Shown here in pieces: positions 46,808 through 58,760 of a stretch of 64,000 nt of DNA. Under the pieces are notes generated by a model, which worked only from the letters and a program-made list of their open reading frames with translations, did not search any database and had not been told where the DNA came from. Both the position numbers and the translations under genes were made by a program. Every line of letters begins with the position of its first letter. Positions within the stretch are counted from its first letter, which is position 1. This stretch comes from Cryptomeria japonica (Eukaryota; Streptophyta; Pinopsida; Cupressales; Cupressaceae), in the NCBI RefSeq assembly GCF_030272615.1, contig NC_081412.1:669128852-669192851 (forward strand), read 5' to 3'.

Positions 46808-48207
46808 CTATTTCTTTTTTCCATGGCTCCTCTTGGGGAGGAGCTTCTTAGCCCATTCCTTGGTGAGGAATTTGAAAAGGGCCTTGTAGTCCTTGTCATC
46901 CTTGCTTTTGTCTTTGGTATAACTTTCCTGCAATAGACATAGAGTAGTCGCCGAGCAATGCAACATGTTCAAAGTAAACCTGAAGACCTCCTGCAGCTTG
47001 TTTTCCATTGCCTCAATTTTGCTAGTGATTTCCTACACATTATCAAACAAAACCTCCACTTTCTTACCCAACTCTACCAGGTTGTTGTCTTCTTCCTCCT
47101 TTATGCTGCTCACTTCCTCCACCACCATCATCTTCTCGAACCTGAGAGTCGGGGAGGGAGAATTTGTCTAGGATTTGGGGCCGACCTCCGGACTCATAGA
47201 ATTTTTAGGGCTTTTAGAGGCATGGGTGGAGCTAACATAGTGGGGGGTCCAGGTAGACTGAAACAGGGCCACATTCTCAGACGGGGTGGAGTTCCCAGTT
47301 TCATGGGAAGAGGAGGGGTCTCTTAGTGATTTTTCAGGGGGTTTGGAGGCCAGTCTCATAGAACGGCGGGGGGTGTTGGTCTCATCAGTAATTTCCATAT
47401 CAGAATCAATCTCTTGGAATCTAACTTTCTTAAGGGTTCTCACATCCTCAGGAGGGTGCTTTTTATTTTTCTTACTACAAGAGGCAATTTCAGGTAGCCG
47501 AGGAGGGCTTGTATCGGGTTTAATGGTAGTAATAGCTAGGGGATGGTTATCAGCCACATTCTGGATGGAGATAGTTTGGGGAGGGAAAAGGGCTAGGTGG
47601 AAGTTGTAGAGACGAAGGATGAGGCCCTAGTGCAGAATGGAGAAGTCTTTTCCTTTTTTCTTGGCCTCAGCAATATCCTTAACATTTGAATCCAATGAAT
47701 GAAGCAGGAAAAGTGGAATGGAAATGTAATCCATGTTTCTAAGGTGGCTAAGGAATGGGAGGTGGTAATAGTAAAAGATTCCATACCTTCCCTACAGAGT
47801 GAAGTATTTCATAATTATATAGCAAAACTTGTCAGATGGTGGTGGAAGCTCATCCCAGTTGAAGCCACCCGCCATCTTCACCGGGGTTTCACCTTCACGA
47901 AAGAACTGGTTCAGGCTGGTGGTATCTAAAAGCGACTTTGTTTCTTCCATTTCCTCCCCTCCATAGACAAGCCCATCGCTTGAGAAATTACTTCTTCATT
48001 TATTTTGAAGGAGATACCCCCCATGGTAACCCTCCTATCCTCCCAGGAATCCACAAACTTCTTAGACAATCTCTCATCATTCCCTTTCATGCTTTCCATA
48101 AATTTGTCAATCCTGCCTTCCAAACAGACAAACCACACAGTCGGCTTAGCTTTTAAATCGTTAGTTTTGTCAAGTTCTAGTCTTAGCCTGTCACCCCCCA
48201 TAGTCAT
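46808..48207 (-). pseudogene. Gene D: uncharacterised protein, broken
   Basis: Read from the ATG at 48207. The N-terminal part has TVWFVCLEGRIDKFMESM, then KKFVDSWEDRRVTMGGISFK and EEVISQAMGLSMEG. After a one-base shift near 47930 the reading continues with NQFFREGETPVKMAGGFNWD, YYHLPFLSHLRNMDYISIP, a polar Ser/Pro/Lys-rich region (KKVRFQEIDSDMEI, RRSMRLASKP) and a C-terminal helix-rich part (KIEAMENKLQEVF) ending GKKK. TAG stops lie near 47799, 47628, 47168 and 47045. No known domain is recognised. The F-x-IN-E-E...GLS-x-EG segment vaguely recalls the EDV...G block of PMD proteins, but that is only a hint. Confidence 0.5.
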
Positions 48208-48786
48208 TTCCTCCAACTTAGCAGAGCAGAGGATAAACCGGGTAGCAGAAACACAAAGACAAACCAGAGCAAGAGAAGAGTTGTAATAAGCACCTAGCCA
48301 ATCTTGAGATAAAATCACACAATAAACAGTGTGATTATTGCAAATTGTGCCTAAGCAGATATCGCATCGATGAAATCTACTATACTCATACAGACCCTTA
48401 GTCTAGCCAATGTGATTAAACCTATCCCAGTTGTCATCTTTATCGCCGCCAATAAACTCCATCCGGATGATAATTAGGAAATTGCCAATCCCGATGTCAG
48501 TACTATCATCATTAATAAACCCCTTTTGAAGGTGATGACAAGGCCATTTGTGGCTATGTGGCAGACCGAGCCCATGATGGGCAGGTTTCCCTTCTAAATT
48601 TAAAATTTGAAAAATGTCTCTCTTCATCTGGTAATAGTTATATGGTTTCATCATTGGACTTGGTTTTTTTTTTGGTCTCCAAGATCACTTTGGTGGTTAT
48701 TGGCAGCAAATTGGGGTTCCTCCAACATCGTAAGCCATTCTGTAGCCTTCCCACCAGTGATTACTTTAGTGGTGAATATTCACCAA

Positions 48787-49330
48787 TGGCGAATTTTTCA
48801 CGTCGGCCCTGTTGGAAATGGCGAATATTTTGTACCATATGGGGGTGGCCATGTCGCCAGAACATTATCAATTTCTGTCAATGTCACGGCCCGATCGCCA
48901 TATGTTTTATGCAATTAAATGTTTCTATGCGATGATTTCGCCAATACAATATATGGTGGACACACAGTAAATTTAATTATTTCGCCTACACTCTCCGAGG
49001 TTGCCTTAATAGATGACCTTAATTCGCCTATAGGCATGTGAAGATTTGTTATCCGGGGGGACCCAATTTTGCCTGACATCTTGCCGACGCGTGTCTCCAG
49101 TCACCCCAACTTTCGCCAACTATATTGTATTCGCTATTCGCCTATTATTTGGACGACCTATAATCGCCTCAAAAATTATGTAAGTCATATTTGGACGACC
49201 TATAATCGCCTCGAAAATTACATAAGTCGTATTTGGACGACCTATAATCGCCTCGAAAATTACATAAGTCATGTTATAATTACACGAGATTCACCAAATA
49301 TTTGTATACTGGTAAATTCCCTCGGAATTC
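48787..49330. promoter_or_regulatory. TCGCC motif field upstream of the hAT gene
   Basis: About 12 copies of TCGCC (mostly TTCGCCA or TTCGCCT) plus two TGGCGAAT in inverse orientation lie within 550 bp. Reiterated subterminal motifs bound by transposase are a known property of hAT elements, so this may be the 5' subterminal region. No clear terminal inverted repeat was found. Confidence 0.45.
49148..49273. repeat. Three tandem 42-bp repeats
   Basis: TTTGGACGACCTATAATCGC units start at 49148, 49190 and 49232. Each carries one TCGCC motif and differs from the others by one to four bases. Confidence 0.9.
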
Positions 49331-49346
49331 ACCATATAAGGATTGG

Positions 49347-49354
49347 TATAAATA
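49347..49354 (+). promoter_or_regulatory. Probable TATA box of the hAT transposase gene
   Basis: TATAAATA about 245 bp before the transposase ATG and about 140 bp before the putative 5'-UTR intron. Transcription would start near 49380. Confidence 0.5.
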
Positions 49355-49491
49355 CATGCAAAGATCATATCTATCTCAACACAATCTGGTGGGTTCTATG
49401 CTCTGAATTCTGATCAATAGCGAAGTTTCAGACCAAGGAAAATCATTGTTGTTAACTGTATTGGTGACTACTAGTTACCTAAAGCCTAAAG

Positions 49492-49574
49492 GTGAGCGAT
49501 CATATTTTTGAACTGGTATATTATACATTATAGTCTATTATTGTTTCTTCAGCAAATTGATATTTTTTTGGCAG
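49492..49574 (+). other. Possible 5'-UTR intron of the hAT gene
   Basis: The donor AAAG/GTGAGC at 49492 and the acceptor TTTTTTTGGCAG ending at 49574 would remove 83 bp just before the ATG at 49592. A second acceptor, TTTCTTCAG, ends at 49552. Confidence 0.4.
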
Positions 49575-49591
49575 CCTTTATTTCGTTGGAG

Positions 49592-52294
49592 ATGTCGAAC
49601 AGGAAGAGGGGTAGGAAACCTGAATGTGGGGAAGGCCAGGAGAGGCCAACAAAAAGAAGAACGTTGTCTTCGTACTTTGGCATTGGAAAAGATTGTGGTA
49701 CTGGTGAAAATTAGGAAGGTACATCATCACAAGTACAAGTACAAAATTCGCCACCTACACCGCATGTTGAAGATGGCGGCAAACCTGATATCTCAGATCA
49801 GGATGATCTTGAAGAAGATTATCTGGTAGATACCCAAGTTAGTCGGAATGATATAATCGACTTGGGTGATAATTCCATTAATGATAATGCACGGAAGGGG
49901 AAAAGAAAAGCCATATCAAAAAATGGTGAACCATAATCAAAAAAGGATCGGGAGTGGGATATGTCAGTCAGGAATTTTCAAATTAATTGGGCATCAAAGT
50001 ATCCATTCATTAAACTAGTGAAGAATCCAATTGAAGGTGAGCCTCCAATTGAATGCAGGTGTAAGATTTGCACTTGGAAAAATAAGAAGGAAATTAGGTT
50101 GTAGCTAAAATTTGACACCATAGAAAAGCATATGGGTAAAGTTTATAAAAAAAAAAATGATAGACGGGGTTGAAAAATCAGTGATAAGATGGAAAACAAA
50201 GAATGAATGTAAGCATGTGAGGAATGCCGAAGAGTATTATTTTCATGAGAAATTACAGATGAAGCCTGTTGAAGTTAAAGGTTCTATTGAAGTTGTTTTT
50301 GGAAAAGCAATGCAAATAGAACAACTGGGAAAAGTTGTTCAGTTAAGCATTGTTTTTCATATTTTGAGCAGAGGGCGTGCTATGACAGATTTCCCATCAA
50401 CTAGTGGTTTATTACACTTTTTGAAAGTTCCTAACTATCCTAATAGACACTCGTCAGTAAACAGTGGATGGGAATGGGCAAGTTGTCTTGTTGAGGTTGA
50501 AATAGAAGATGTACAGGAAAAAAAAAAAGAGTCAAACTTCATTGCATTTTCTTTAGACAAAGTTACGACAGTAGACAATACTTCATGGGTATGCATGCAT
50601 GTTTATACTATAGAGAATCATACCCGCCAACCTCATCTACTATCTGTTGCTAAAATGAAGGAGAGTGCGACAATGGAAAATTTATTTCAACTAGTAAAGA
50701 GAAGTTTAATTGAATATGGAGGTATGGATGACATGACGGTAGCCAAAAAATTGGTTTGTGTTGGAGCAGATGGAGCTTCAGTAATGCAAGGTCATAGGAA
50801 TGGTCTTTGTACAAAGATTGAAACTTCATTTGCACCGTACATTACTGCAATTCACTGCATGGCTCATAGAATGAATCTAGCTTTTGGAATTGTGAGCAAG
50901 TTTGCTTCGGTTAAAAAAATTGAAATTTTAATCAGAGAGCTCTACTCACACTTCTGTCGAAGTCCCAAGCGATTTATGGAATTTCAACACTTTGCTGATG
51001 GATTAACTGATGGGAACAAGCTTCTCAAGGATAATGATACCAGATGGATCTCTTTGGATGGTCCAGCACATCGAGTGTTTTCAGAATATCCATCCTTGAT
51101 TGGACTATTTCACACAACTCGCGATGAATCAGATCAACCAAAATTTCCTGAACTTCTTGGCAGGTTAAGTAATTTAGAGACACTCTTAACTTTAGGAGCT
51201 CTTCTGCCCATGCTAGAGGAAATGAGGAATATTATGAAGGCTCCCAAAAAAGAGCTTAGTATATTGCAGAATATGCTATGCTACGTAAGATGACATGCAT
51301 GACCCTTGACAATCTCTATCGAAATGAACCAACACTATCTGATGAAAAATTTGTTAAGTGGCGGACACTCACAAATTTGAACAATCCTGATAACTTTTTA
51401 CAAATCGGTGCAGACGGGGAGGTATGTGCCAATGTATGGGGAGTTGAGATACCAATGCACTTCTATGCCACGGTTGACCCTGAGGAAGCAGAAAAGCGCC
51501 CCAGGAAGAAACTAACAAGAGTTACAAAGGAAGATTTCGACAAGGTTGTTGAGACTGTAACTACTTCTGTGAAGAAAATTGCATATGATCTTTCCTCAGA
51601 AATTAGAAGCAGATTCCCTCTTGACAACCTACTCGAAGCCATGTCTATTGTGTTTCCTCATTATTGGAGCCTCAACAGTGCATCTAATTTTTGAAGTAAG
51701 CTACTGACTTTGATAAAACAATTTTGCATATCCAGAGAATTGAATGGAGTAACTATAAATGGAATATTAGATGAAACTCATCTTCAAGAGCAATCACCTC
51801 ATTTTGCATACACTATGAAACAATAATATGCCAAAATGGAGAACCCCCGTGAAGAGGGATCAATAACAAGGGTTTGGAAATATATAGTTGAGAACGCATC
51901 CTTGCGTGATTCAATGCCAAAATATGTGAAGCTTGCTGCTTTATGTCTTACCATGATATTGGGTTCGGTGGAAGATGAGAGAGTTTTCAGTGCTTTGGGG
52001 TTCCTAAAATCAAAGCTAAGAAACAAACCAGACAAAAATTTGGAAAATTGCTTGAGGCTCTATACATCTAGGTATGATGTCCACACTTTTCCTTACGGTA
52101 GGGCATTGCAAATTTGGAGGTCCAAATGTGAAAGAAGAGGTTTGGGCAACACTTCAAACCAAAGTGCCAGTGGGACTAGTGGACCTACTGGTAGCATTGA
52201 GATGCAGTTTGACGAAGATATGCAAACTCAGTCTCAGAGTAAAGAAACCACAGACGAGAATCAAGAAAGCACTGAATTTGATGAGGATGAATGA
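49592..52294 (+). pseudogene. hAT-superfamily transposase (nearly complete, broken)
   Basis: Cut-and-paste transposase of about 890 codons. The ATG at 49592 starts MSNRKRGRKP, a basic nuclear-targeting-like start. A BED/TTF-like zinc finger (CRCKICTWKNKKEI...KHMGK) lies near 50060-50140. The catalytic RNase H-like fold shows FSLDKVTT, VCVGADGASVMQG, the CMAHRMN motif and NDTRWISL. The C-terminal hAT dimerisation region is SVEDERVFSALGFLKSKLRN and LRLYTSRYDVHTFPYG. Damage: TAG at 49712, TAA and TAG before 50110, a shift at the poly-A run 50148-50158, a shift near 51280, TGA at 51692 and TAA at 51825. Despite this every block is recognisable, suggesting relatively recent inactivation. Confidence 0.88.
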
Positions 52295-53402
52295 CAACTG
52301 TAAGAGATTGGTATTTATTAATCTTATTACTGTATCTCATCATTCATATTACAAAAGCATATTACTTTTTGCAATTAGAATTTAATATTGATTTGTAATT
52401 TTATTTTTCAACTTTCTATTTCCAGATTTAAAATAGCATAATAAAAAAAAACCATAATGTGTTTATTGATACAGAGATGTTTATTGTTTATTTATACATG
52501 TTTGAGTCTCAAATCTGTGTGATATATTTCAGAACCATGTGATAAATTTCATTCAATAGTAATACACATGTCGAGAACTTAGATTTTCATTAATTCTTTC
52601 AAAATATAGCCATATGATACATTTCATTCAATAGTAATACACCAATCTGTGTGATTCTACATGCCAATTGCAAAAGTGAATACAAAGTTTCAAAGCCCTT
52701 TGCAAATGACCTTGAATTCCCTTTTATAGAAACAAGAGAGAAACAACAACTCTTGTGTGACTCTCTAATGTCCATGCAAAAGTGAATACAAAGTTTCTGA
52801 ACCCTTTGCAAAATTGCAAATGACCCTGAATTCCCTTTTATAGAAACAAGGGAGCAACAATAGGTTCAGGTTGAATTGCAATTTTGCAACATGTGAACAC
52901 TGAACATCAAAATCACAAACTCAGCACATATTTATATGGCCATCATAGGCCGTATTAGAAATTTAACATCTGCTACATGTTTGATGTCTCCTGTTCAAAA
53001 AACAGAGCTCAAAATTAAATATTAATTCACGCCATGAGTCATGACAAATTAAACATAGATAATAGCTATAGAAGTGCCTAAAACCTACTAATCAAAAATA
53101 GAGAAATGCATAAATGTTAAAGCAAGGGAGAATTTGAGAATACAAATTTACTGGTTGAAGTTTTGCAGTGTGCATCATAGATTCATAGGCTGGATTAGCA
53201 AAATAGAAATAGCGAGTGCTATTTTTTTCCTATTCATAAATTAGATTCATAGGCTGGATTAGCAAAATAGCAAATAGGAAAAAAAAAACCTTGAAATTAA
53301 GAATAAAAGAAGAAAATTGTGCAATACATACTATGATTCTTAAGAATTTTGTGCCAGTTTTTGTAGGGTGCTCCACTCTTCGTCTGATGGAAGGTCAATA
53401 TT
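52295..53402. other. AT-rich region 3' of hAT with small direct repeats
   Basis: No gene. A 106-bp direct repeat starts TGCAAAAGTGAATACAAAGT at 52669 and 52775. AGATTCATAGGCTGGATTAG, continuing CAAAATAG, occurs at 53179 and 53243. One of these may mark the 3' end of the hAT element, but no terminal inverted repeat pair was found. Confidence 0.5.
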
Positions 53403-56400
53403 CTATAAACTATGGAAAGTCAACTCCAACTTCGTCAACATTCCATATTTAGAAGATTTACTTGACATCACCGTTTCATCCAATAGCAAATTTAGAGTTG
53501 TAAATGGTTGGATGAATTCCAGAAAGCTTTTGGGAGTTGTGTCCTTTGGAAGCAAGTCTAAATCAGACTTCATTTTTTTCTCCATGATTTCTTTGTAAGC
53601 TTCTTCTCCAATGAATTTATTTTCTGTGTCAACAGGCTTAGGCAAACCAAGTTTAATCTAGTTATTTTTCTTTTCTTGCAGCTTCATTATCTTTTTTCCA
53701 CAACTGTCCATAACTTCTGATGTTTCCCTTAGCTTCTGGCATTTTTGAATGATAGATGATGTCTTAACTGCGGCATCAATGCGGCTCTTAATTCCCTTAG
53801 ATGCCAAGTAGCTATCACTAGAACTGTAGACTACTTTCAGAATCTTTTTTGCCATTTCCTCTTTTGAATAAACATGTGTGCTCTTCTCATAGTGCCATTT
53901 GATTTTAAAAAAAATTTGTCTCATACTTTCAGTCAATTGAAACCATTCACACAACTTCTCACTCCTCTACATTATTTCCTACCAAATGTTTTCTTGTATA
54001 TACTTCGTTGTATTTTTCATATTATCTTTGAATCTATCATCCAAAGTTTTTATTTTATCATTTGCATTGTGCAGGTCTTCTTTCATTTGTGCATATTTTT
54101 TTCTTTCTTCCTCTACTTCCTCTTGCAAATGTTTTTCTTTTTCCTTCCCATGATCCAATAGGTCTTGTAATTTTTTCATTTCGGCGGCAGCAGACTCATA
54201 ACTTCTGTATAATTTTTGAAAACTGGCTTTTTCCTCAACAATTTTTTTACTGCTTTTAGCCGGTTTTTCTATTAGGTCCTTCAATTCTGCATCCTTCTTG
54301 TCCTGCTCTGCAATTTCTACTGCAGAGCCCGAATTTTATCCTTTTCTGTAATTCATTGCACTTGCTATCTGCTGCTTTCCTCCTTGATTTCTCATTTTCC
54401 AGGTCTGCCTGTAACTTTTCTATTTGTTTCTCCAGTTTATTTTTTTCTCTCTCCACCTTTAGCAGTGAAGTGTAGACCACTTCGTTAGTCCTTTTTGACA
54501 CACTAATTTTGTTCACATTATGTACTTTGGAGAAATCCATTTGGAGGGTGCTAACTTGAAATTGAGAGGGATCTATCTGACTGTGTGGTGGATTTTTATC
54601 TTTAGATGGGCCCGGGGGCATAACAACCATGAACTCCATCATATCTTTCTGTGGGTCATATGTTGGAAATACCCTGTTCCTTGCAGGTTGTTCGTTTACA
54701 ACTTCAGACACGGAATTCCTATGAAATGCTTTCTTTTTTTCTTTATTTGCTTTTGTTGTGTGTTCAAATTTTTCATAGTAATCACAAAATTGAAAATCTG
54801 GTGTTGTTGAAGCAATTGAATGTTTGAAAGGTGACATAGGAATACCATAGGCTCCAGTTCCACTTATTCATGTGGTTTTAACTAATGCTTGACCAGGATA
54901 AGGATTACCAACAACAGTTCCTGATGCTATCCCACACCCACTGACACTTTCATGTGTAGTTTTCATAGTCTTTTGAGGTGTGTGATTTGAAGCTACAAAT
55001 GATTGATTTGTAGTGTCAATAGCACTTGATAGAGGATTCTCAGTAGTACGAGATTGAGTATCTACCTCTAGTGGCCTCTTGCGAGAGATATTTTGTTGTT
55101 GCCCTTGTCCAACACCAACACAGCGGCACTTGACTAAACAATAATAGGAATACTATCCCCAGATTCCCCACCAGTGGCAGTGGCACTTAATTCACCACCA
55201 ATGGGAATACCATGATGTGGTGGTGGTTGTGGATTTGAACCAGAAACAAATGTAGATGGACCCTGAGGGTACTGAGTAGTACCTATCCCTGATGAATCTG
55301 AAGAATCAAGTCCAATGACTTGTTTATAAGGACCTTTAGATTTTGACTGTGATGGAAGTTGTACCTGAAGTGGATACCAAATGCCCTCTCCTCTGGGACC
55401 TAGACCACCACCTTCAAAACCCATTTTTTCCACAAGGTTTTCCCCTTTGCTATATTTGTCTTTCATGGACTCACTGACTCCACCTAATATTTTAGGCACT
55501 GTAGTAGTTGTTGGAGGGGGCTCAACGACAACCTCATGCTCATCATCATCACCTTCAATCCCACCATGCTCCATATCCCACAATTTGCTAAACTCTGCAT
55601 CCTCATCGATGCTCTCAAATTCTGCACTTGTCTTTGGTTCACCGAGATTCCTCCTCATAGTCCAAAAATCATTTATTTTGGTTTGAGTCCAGTAATTCTC
55701 TTTACATTTGTGCAAAATTGATTTGGGAATAGTTTTCTTAGATGGATTAGCAGATTTTATGTAGAAATTGTAGGACCTCCTATTTTGGATGCCCTGGCCC
55801 TCCATAATTTGTGATGAAATTTCTTCTGTTGAAATGTTATTGTCAGCTGCAATTTTCTCCATCTCTTTTTTAACCTCATCCCAGGAGTCCTTGTTTCTAA
55901 GCTTTTCTAGCAATGGTTTACTTTCATGTTGACATAACGCTGAAGAGTTCCCATTTTTCTTAAGCCTTGCTTGAACTACACTGATTGGATCATACTGCTA
56001 GAGACCCTCGTCACCAAAGTTAAAAACTATCAAGAAATCATGTGCCACAATGAATGCTTTTCTCTCAAATGTGAACCCTCCACATGAGAAAGGCAAGGAA
56101 GGAAATATGCTCTTCTTTTGCTGACCATGGAAGTGCCTATCTGTGCTCTCCAATTGCCGTACATACTCTAATGCAAATACCCTCTCTGTCACATGTATTG
56201 GAAGTTTGTATGGTTTTACTGCTGATCCGTAAAACCTTAACACAGTGAATTCTTCCATGAAGAACCAGTCAGCCAATTCTATTTGACTTCTGAGTTGAAT
56301 GCAATCTCTACAAGACATAGGCAACCTAGGCATTGGAGTGCTTGTAATTTCATTATACATTGGTGCCAAAAAGAAGTCTACAAAATGGTTGTAGTTCTTT

Positions 56401-57365
56401 CTGTTATCATGCATCCTTATCTTTGGGCTCCAATCATATATTGGACAGTCTGATCTCTTCCCAGTCTTCTCATCAATCTTATAGCTCACAATTTGAAGCT
56501 TGTTGGTCTCAAATATTGCACGATATTTGGATAGAAGGAGATAGCACAAGTAGGATGAGAACCTAAATGTCTTACAGGAACCTTTTTTGATCATAAGTAA
56601 TTATTTTTGCGTGGATTTTACAATGTGATCAATAATATTATATCTTACTGGCTAACTTGCACAATGGATATTATAAATCATTTCAAGAAGGCTTGCACCC
56701 ACTTCCCTATCATTTTCCAATCCTAGGCAAAACGACAGCAAGGAAATAGTGTCCTCAACCCATGGAACAAAATTTTTAGAATCATAAGGAGGCTTATGAT
56801 TCTAATCCAACACAATACTAGTACCAATCTTTATTAGACCTTTGATAAATGAATCTCTGCGACTTGGATCGAGACTCTCATAATTCCCTGTCAGCTTTTC
56901 AAGGTCAATTTGGACGTTTGAATTTTGGGCTTCAAATTCTAGGTTCAACAAACGAGCAAATTCTCCCTCGTTTATGGATAGAATTTCCTCTTTTGTATTT
57001 TTATTGACAATTGCTTTTTTATCTTCATCATACTTTTCGGCGCAGACCATGACAAAATCAGGGCAAGGGAATACTTCGGGTAACACCATGCTTCCCAATC
57101 CAACATCCCACGATGCGATTTTATTTGTTATTTTTTGTAACATTGGGTTGAAAACAGAAAATTTTGCCCTGGATGCATCTACCGCCTTACTAGACAATGT
57201 ATATCTAATATCTATGATACGCTTTTCACCATGGATAGCATGGTCATAAATATCATGGTATTCATTAGTGAAACCTGGTGTTTTAACCAGTTCGGTTAGG
57301 TTAAGGTACATTTTGTTTTTCACTTGGCTTCTTGTTGAACTACTACTTCCCATTTTCCCCATCAC
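53403..57365 (-). pseudogene. Gene E: about 1,300-codon uncharacterised protein with G-patch and coiled coil, broken
   Basis: One long reading from ATG 57365 to the stop at 53403, intronless as far as I can follow. The N-terminal region has LNLTELVKTPGFTNEYHDIY and SINEGEFARLLNLEFE. The middle has FVDFFLAPMYNEI and ADWFFMEEFTVLRFYG, then NFYIKSANPSKKTIPKSIL and WTQTKINDFWTMRR. A G-patch module (GENLVEKMGFEGGGLGPRGE plus GIWYPLQ) lies at 55359-55445. A basic RKRPLEVD patch, a likely coiled coil of about 120 residues (54480-54020) and a C-terminal part follow. TAG/TAA at 56802, 56656, 56610 and 55995 and others, plus shifts near 55134 and 54325, break it. No characterised family is recognised; the G-patch suggests RNA binding. 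Confidence 0.6.
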
Positions 57366-57690
57366 TATTATTGTTAATAATTCAAAATACTGCTAGGCAG
57401 CTAGATAAAAACTTGAAAATGCTAACCCTCAAATTGGACCACGAGATTACCAAAAGCAAAAAAGGTGGGTTGTAGGTGTTCTAGATTTTACCCGAAAATT
57501 GGAATTTCTATTTCACTAGATTGGCGCAGACAGTCTCTGTTGCAACTTGCATTCCTCAATCTAGTAGCTGTTTCTGAATCTCCCTTGATTTACAGGTTTA
57601 TCCAAGAAATGAAACAGGATTATGATTTATGAGTCTCTTATTTTGAAAACTCTAAAAAGTAGAAAAGTAAAACCTAAAGGGCAAAATATC
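57366..57690. other. Region upstream of gene E
   Basis: Would contain the gene E promoter on the minus strand. I see no convincing TATA box and no other gene. Confidence 0.35.
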
Positions 57691-57884
57691 AAGAATCATG
57701 TTGTAATTTTATTAATCACTATTAATAACTATTCGATGCTGAAGGACAAAACATTCATTACTTCAGTATAAATTTCGAGGACATTAAGAATCATGTTGTA
57801 ATTTTATTAATTATTATTAATTATTCGATGCTGAAGGACAAAACATTCAATACTTCAGTATAAATTCTAAATTTTTTAGGACAT
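57691..57884. repeat. 95-bp tandem duplication
   Basis: AAGAATCATGTTGTAATTTT starts at 57691 and 57786, each unit ending AGGACATT. The copies differ by a few substitutions and small indels. Confidence 0.85.
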
Positions 57885-57894
57885 TAAATGTAAT

Positions 57895-58760
57895 ACGTTC
57901 AATTCCGGGCGAAGTTCTCCCAAATGTGTTCACTTCCCACATTCATGCCAAAATCCACCCTAAGTTGTTGATCTTTGCTCATCCAACAGACGATGGTACC
58001 TGTTGTCAGTTGTCATGGGTCCCATCACTTCTACCAGTTTTCAGGCACGTCACCATACTTGTGTCACTTTTTCGGTTTCATTTTTAGTCTATTTAATCAT
58101 TTTAAACCTCCGCCCGAAAAAAAAGCTTTATAGACTTAATTGTATTTAATTACATTTAAAATGTCCAATTCTGGGCGAAGTTCTCCCAAATGTGTTCACT
58201 TCCCACATTTGGGCCGAAATCCACCCTAGCCGTTGATCTTTGTTCATCCAACGGTCGCGGGTCGATGTTACCTATTTTAAGATGTAGTGGGTCCCACGAC
58301 TTCTGCCATTTTTCTGGCACGTCACCATACTCGTGTCACTTTTCTGGTTTGATTTTTAGTCTATTTAATCATTTTAAAATTCCGCCCGAAAAAGAGATTT
58401 TTAGACTTAATTATATTTAATTAAATTTAAAATGTCCAATTCCGGGCGAAGTTCTCAGAAAGGTGTTTGCTTCCCACATTCAGGCCGAAATCCACCCTAG
58501 CCGTTGATCTTTGTTCATCCAACGGTCGATTGTACCTATTTTTTGATGAAGTGGGTCCCATGACTTTTGCCATTTTTTCTGGCACGTCACCATACTCGTG
58601 TTACTTTTCTGGTCTGTTTTTAAAGTCTACTAAATCATTTTAAAATTCCACCCGAAAAAGAGATTTATAGTCTATAGAGTCATAGACTATAAGTATTAAG
58701 TATAGACTTTCACTTAATTCTATTTAATTAAATTTAAAATGTTCAATTCCGGGCATTGGG
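57895..58760. repeat. About 270-bp tandem repeat array, three units plus partial
   Basis: Units begin AATTCCGGGCGAAGTTCTC at 57901, 58167, 58438 and (partial) 58745. Each contains GGGCCGAAATCCACCCTAGC, the hairpin-forming CCGTTGATC...ATCCAACGG pair, GGCACGTCACCATACTCGTG, and ends CCGCCCGAAAA. CCGGGCG at the head and CGCCCG at the tail are inverse complements, so each unit has MITE-like ends. A diverged copy lies at 61596. Confidence 0.85.

Noticed and set aside
49119-49273. CRISPR-like array of short repeats
   Set aside because: Only three directly abutting units with no spacers, in plant nuclear DNA.
49069-49413. ORF with repeated IWTTYNRLENYIS
   Set aside because: A by-product of the 42-bp tandem repeat; the unit is a multiple of three, so the frame stays open by chance.
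55381-55686. Plus-strand ORF opposite gene E
   Set aside because: Shadow of the G-patch/acidic region of gene E.
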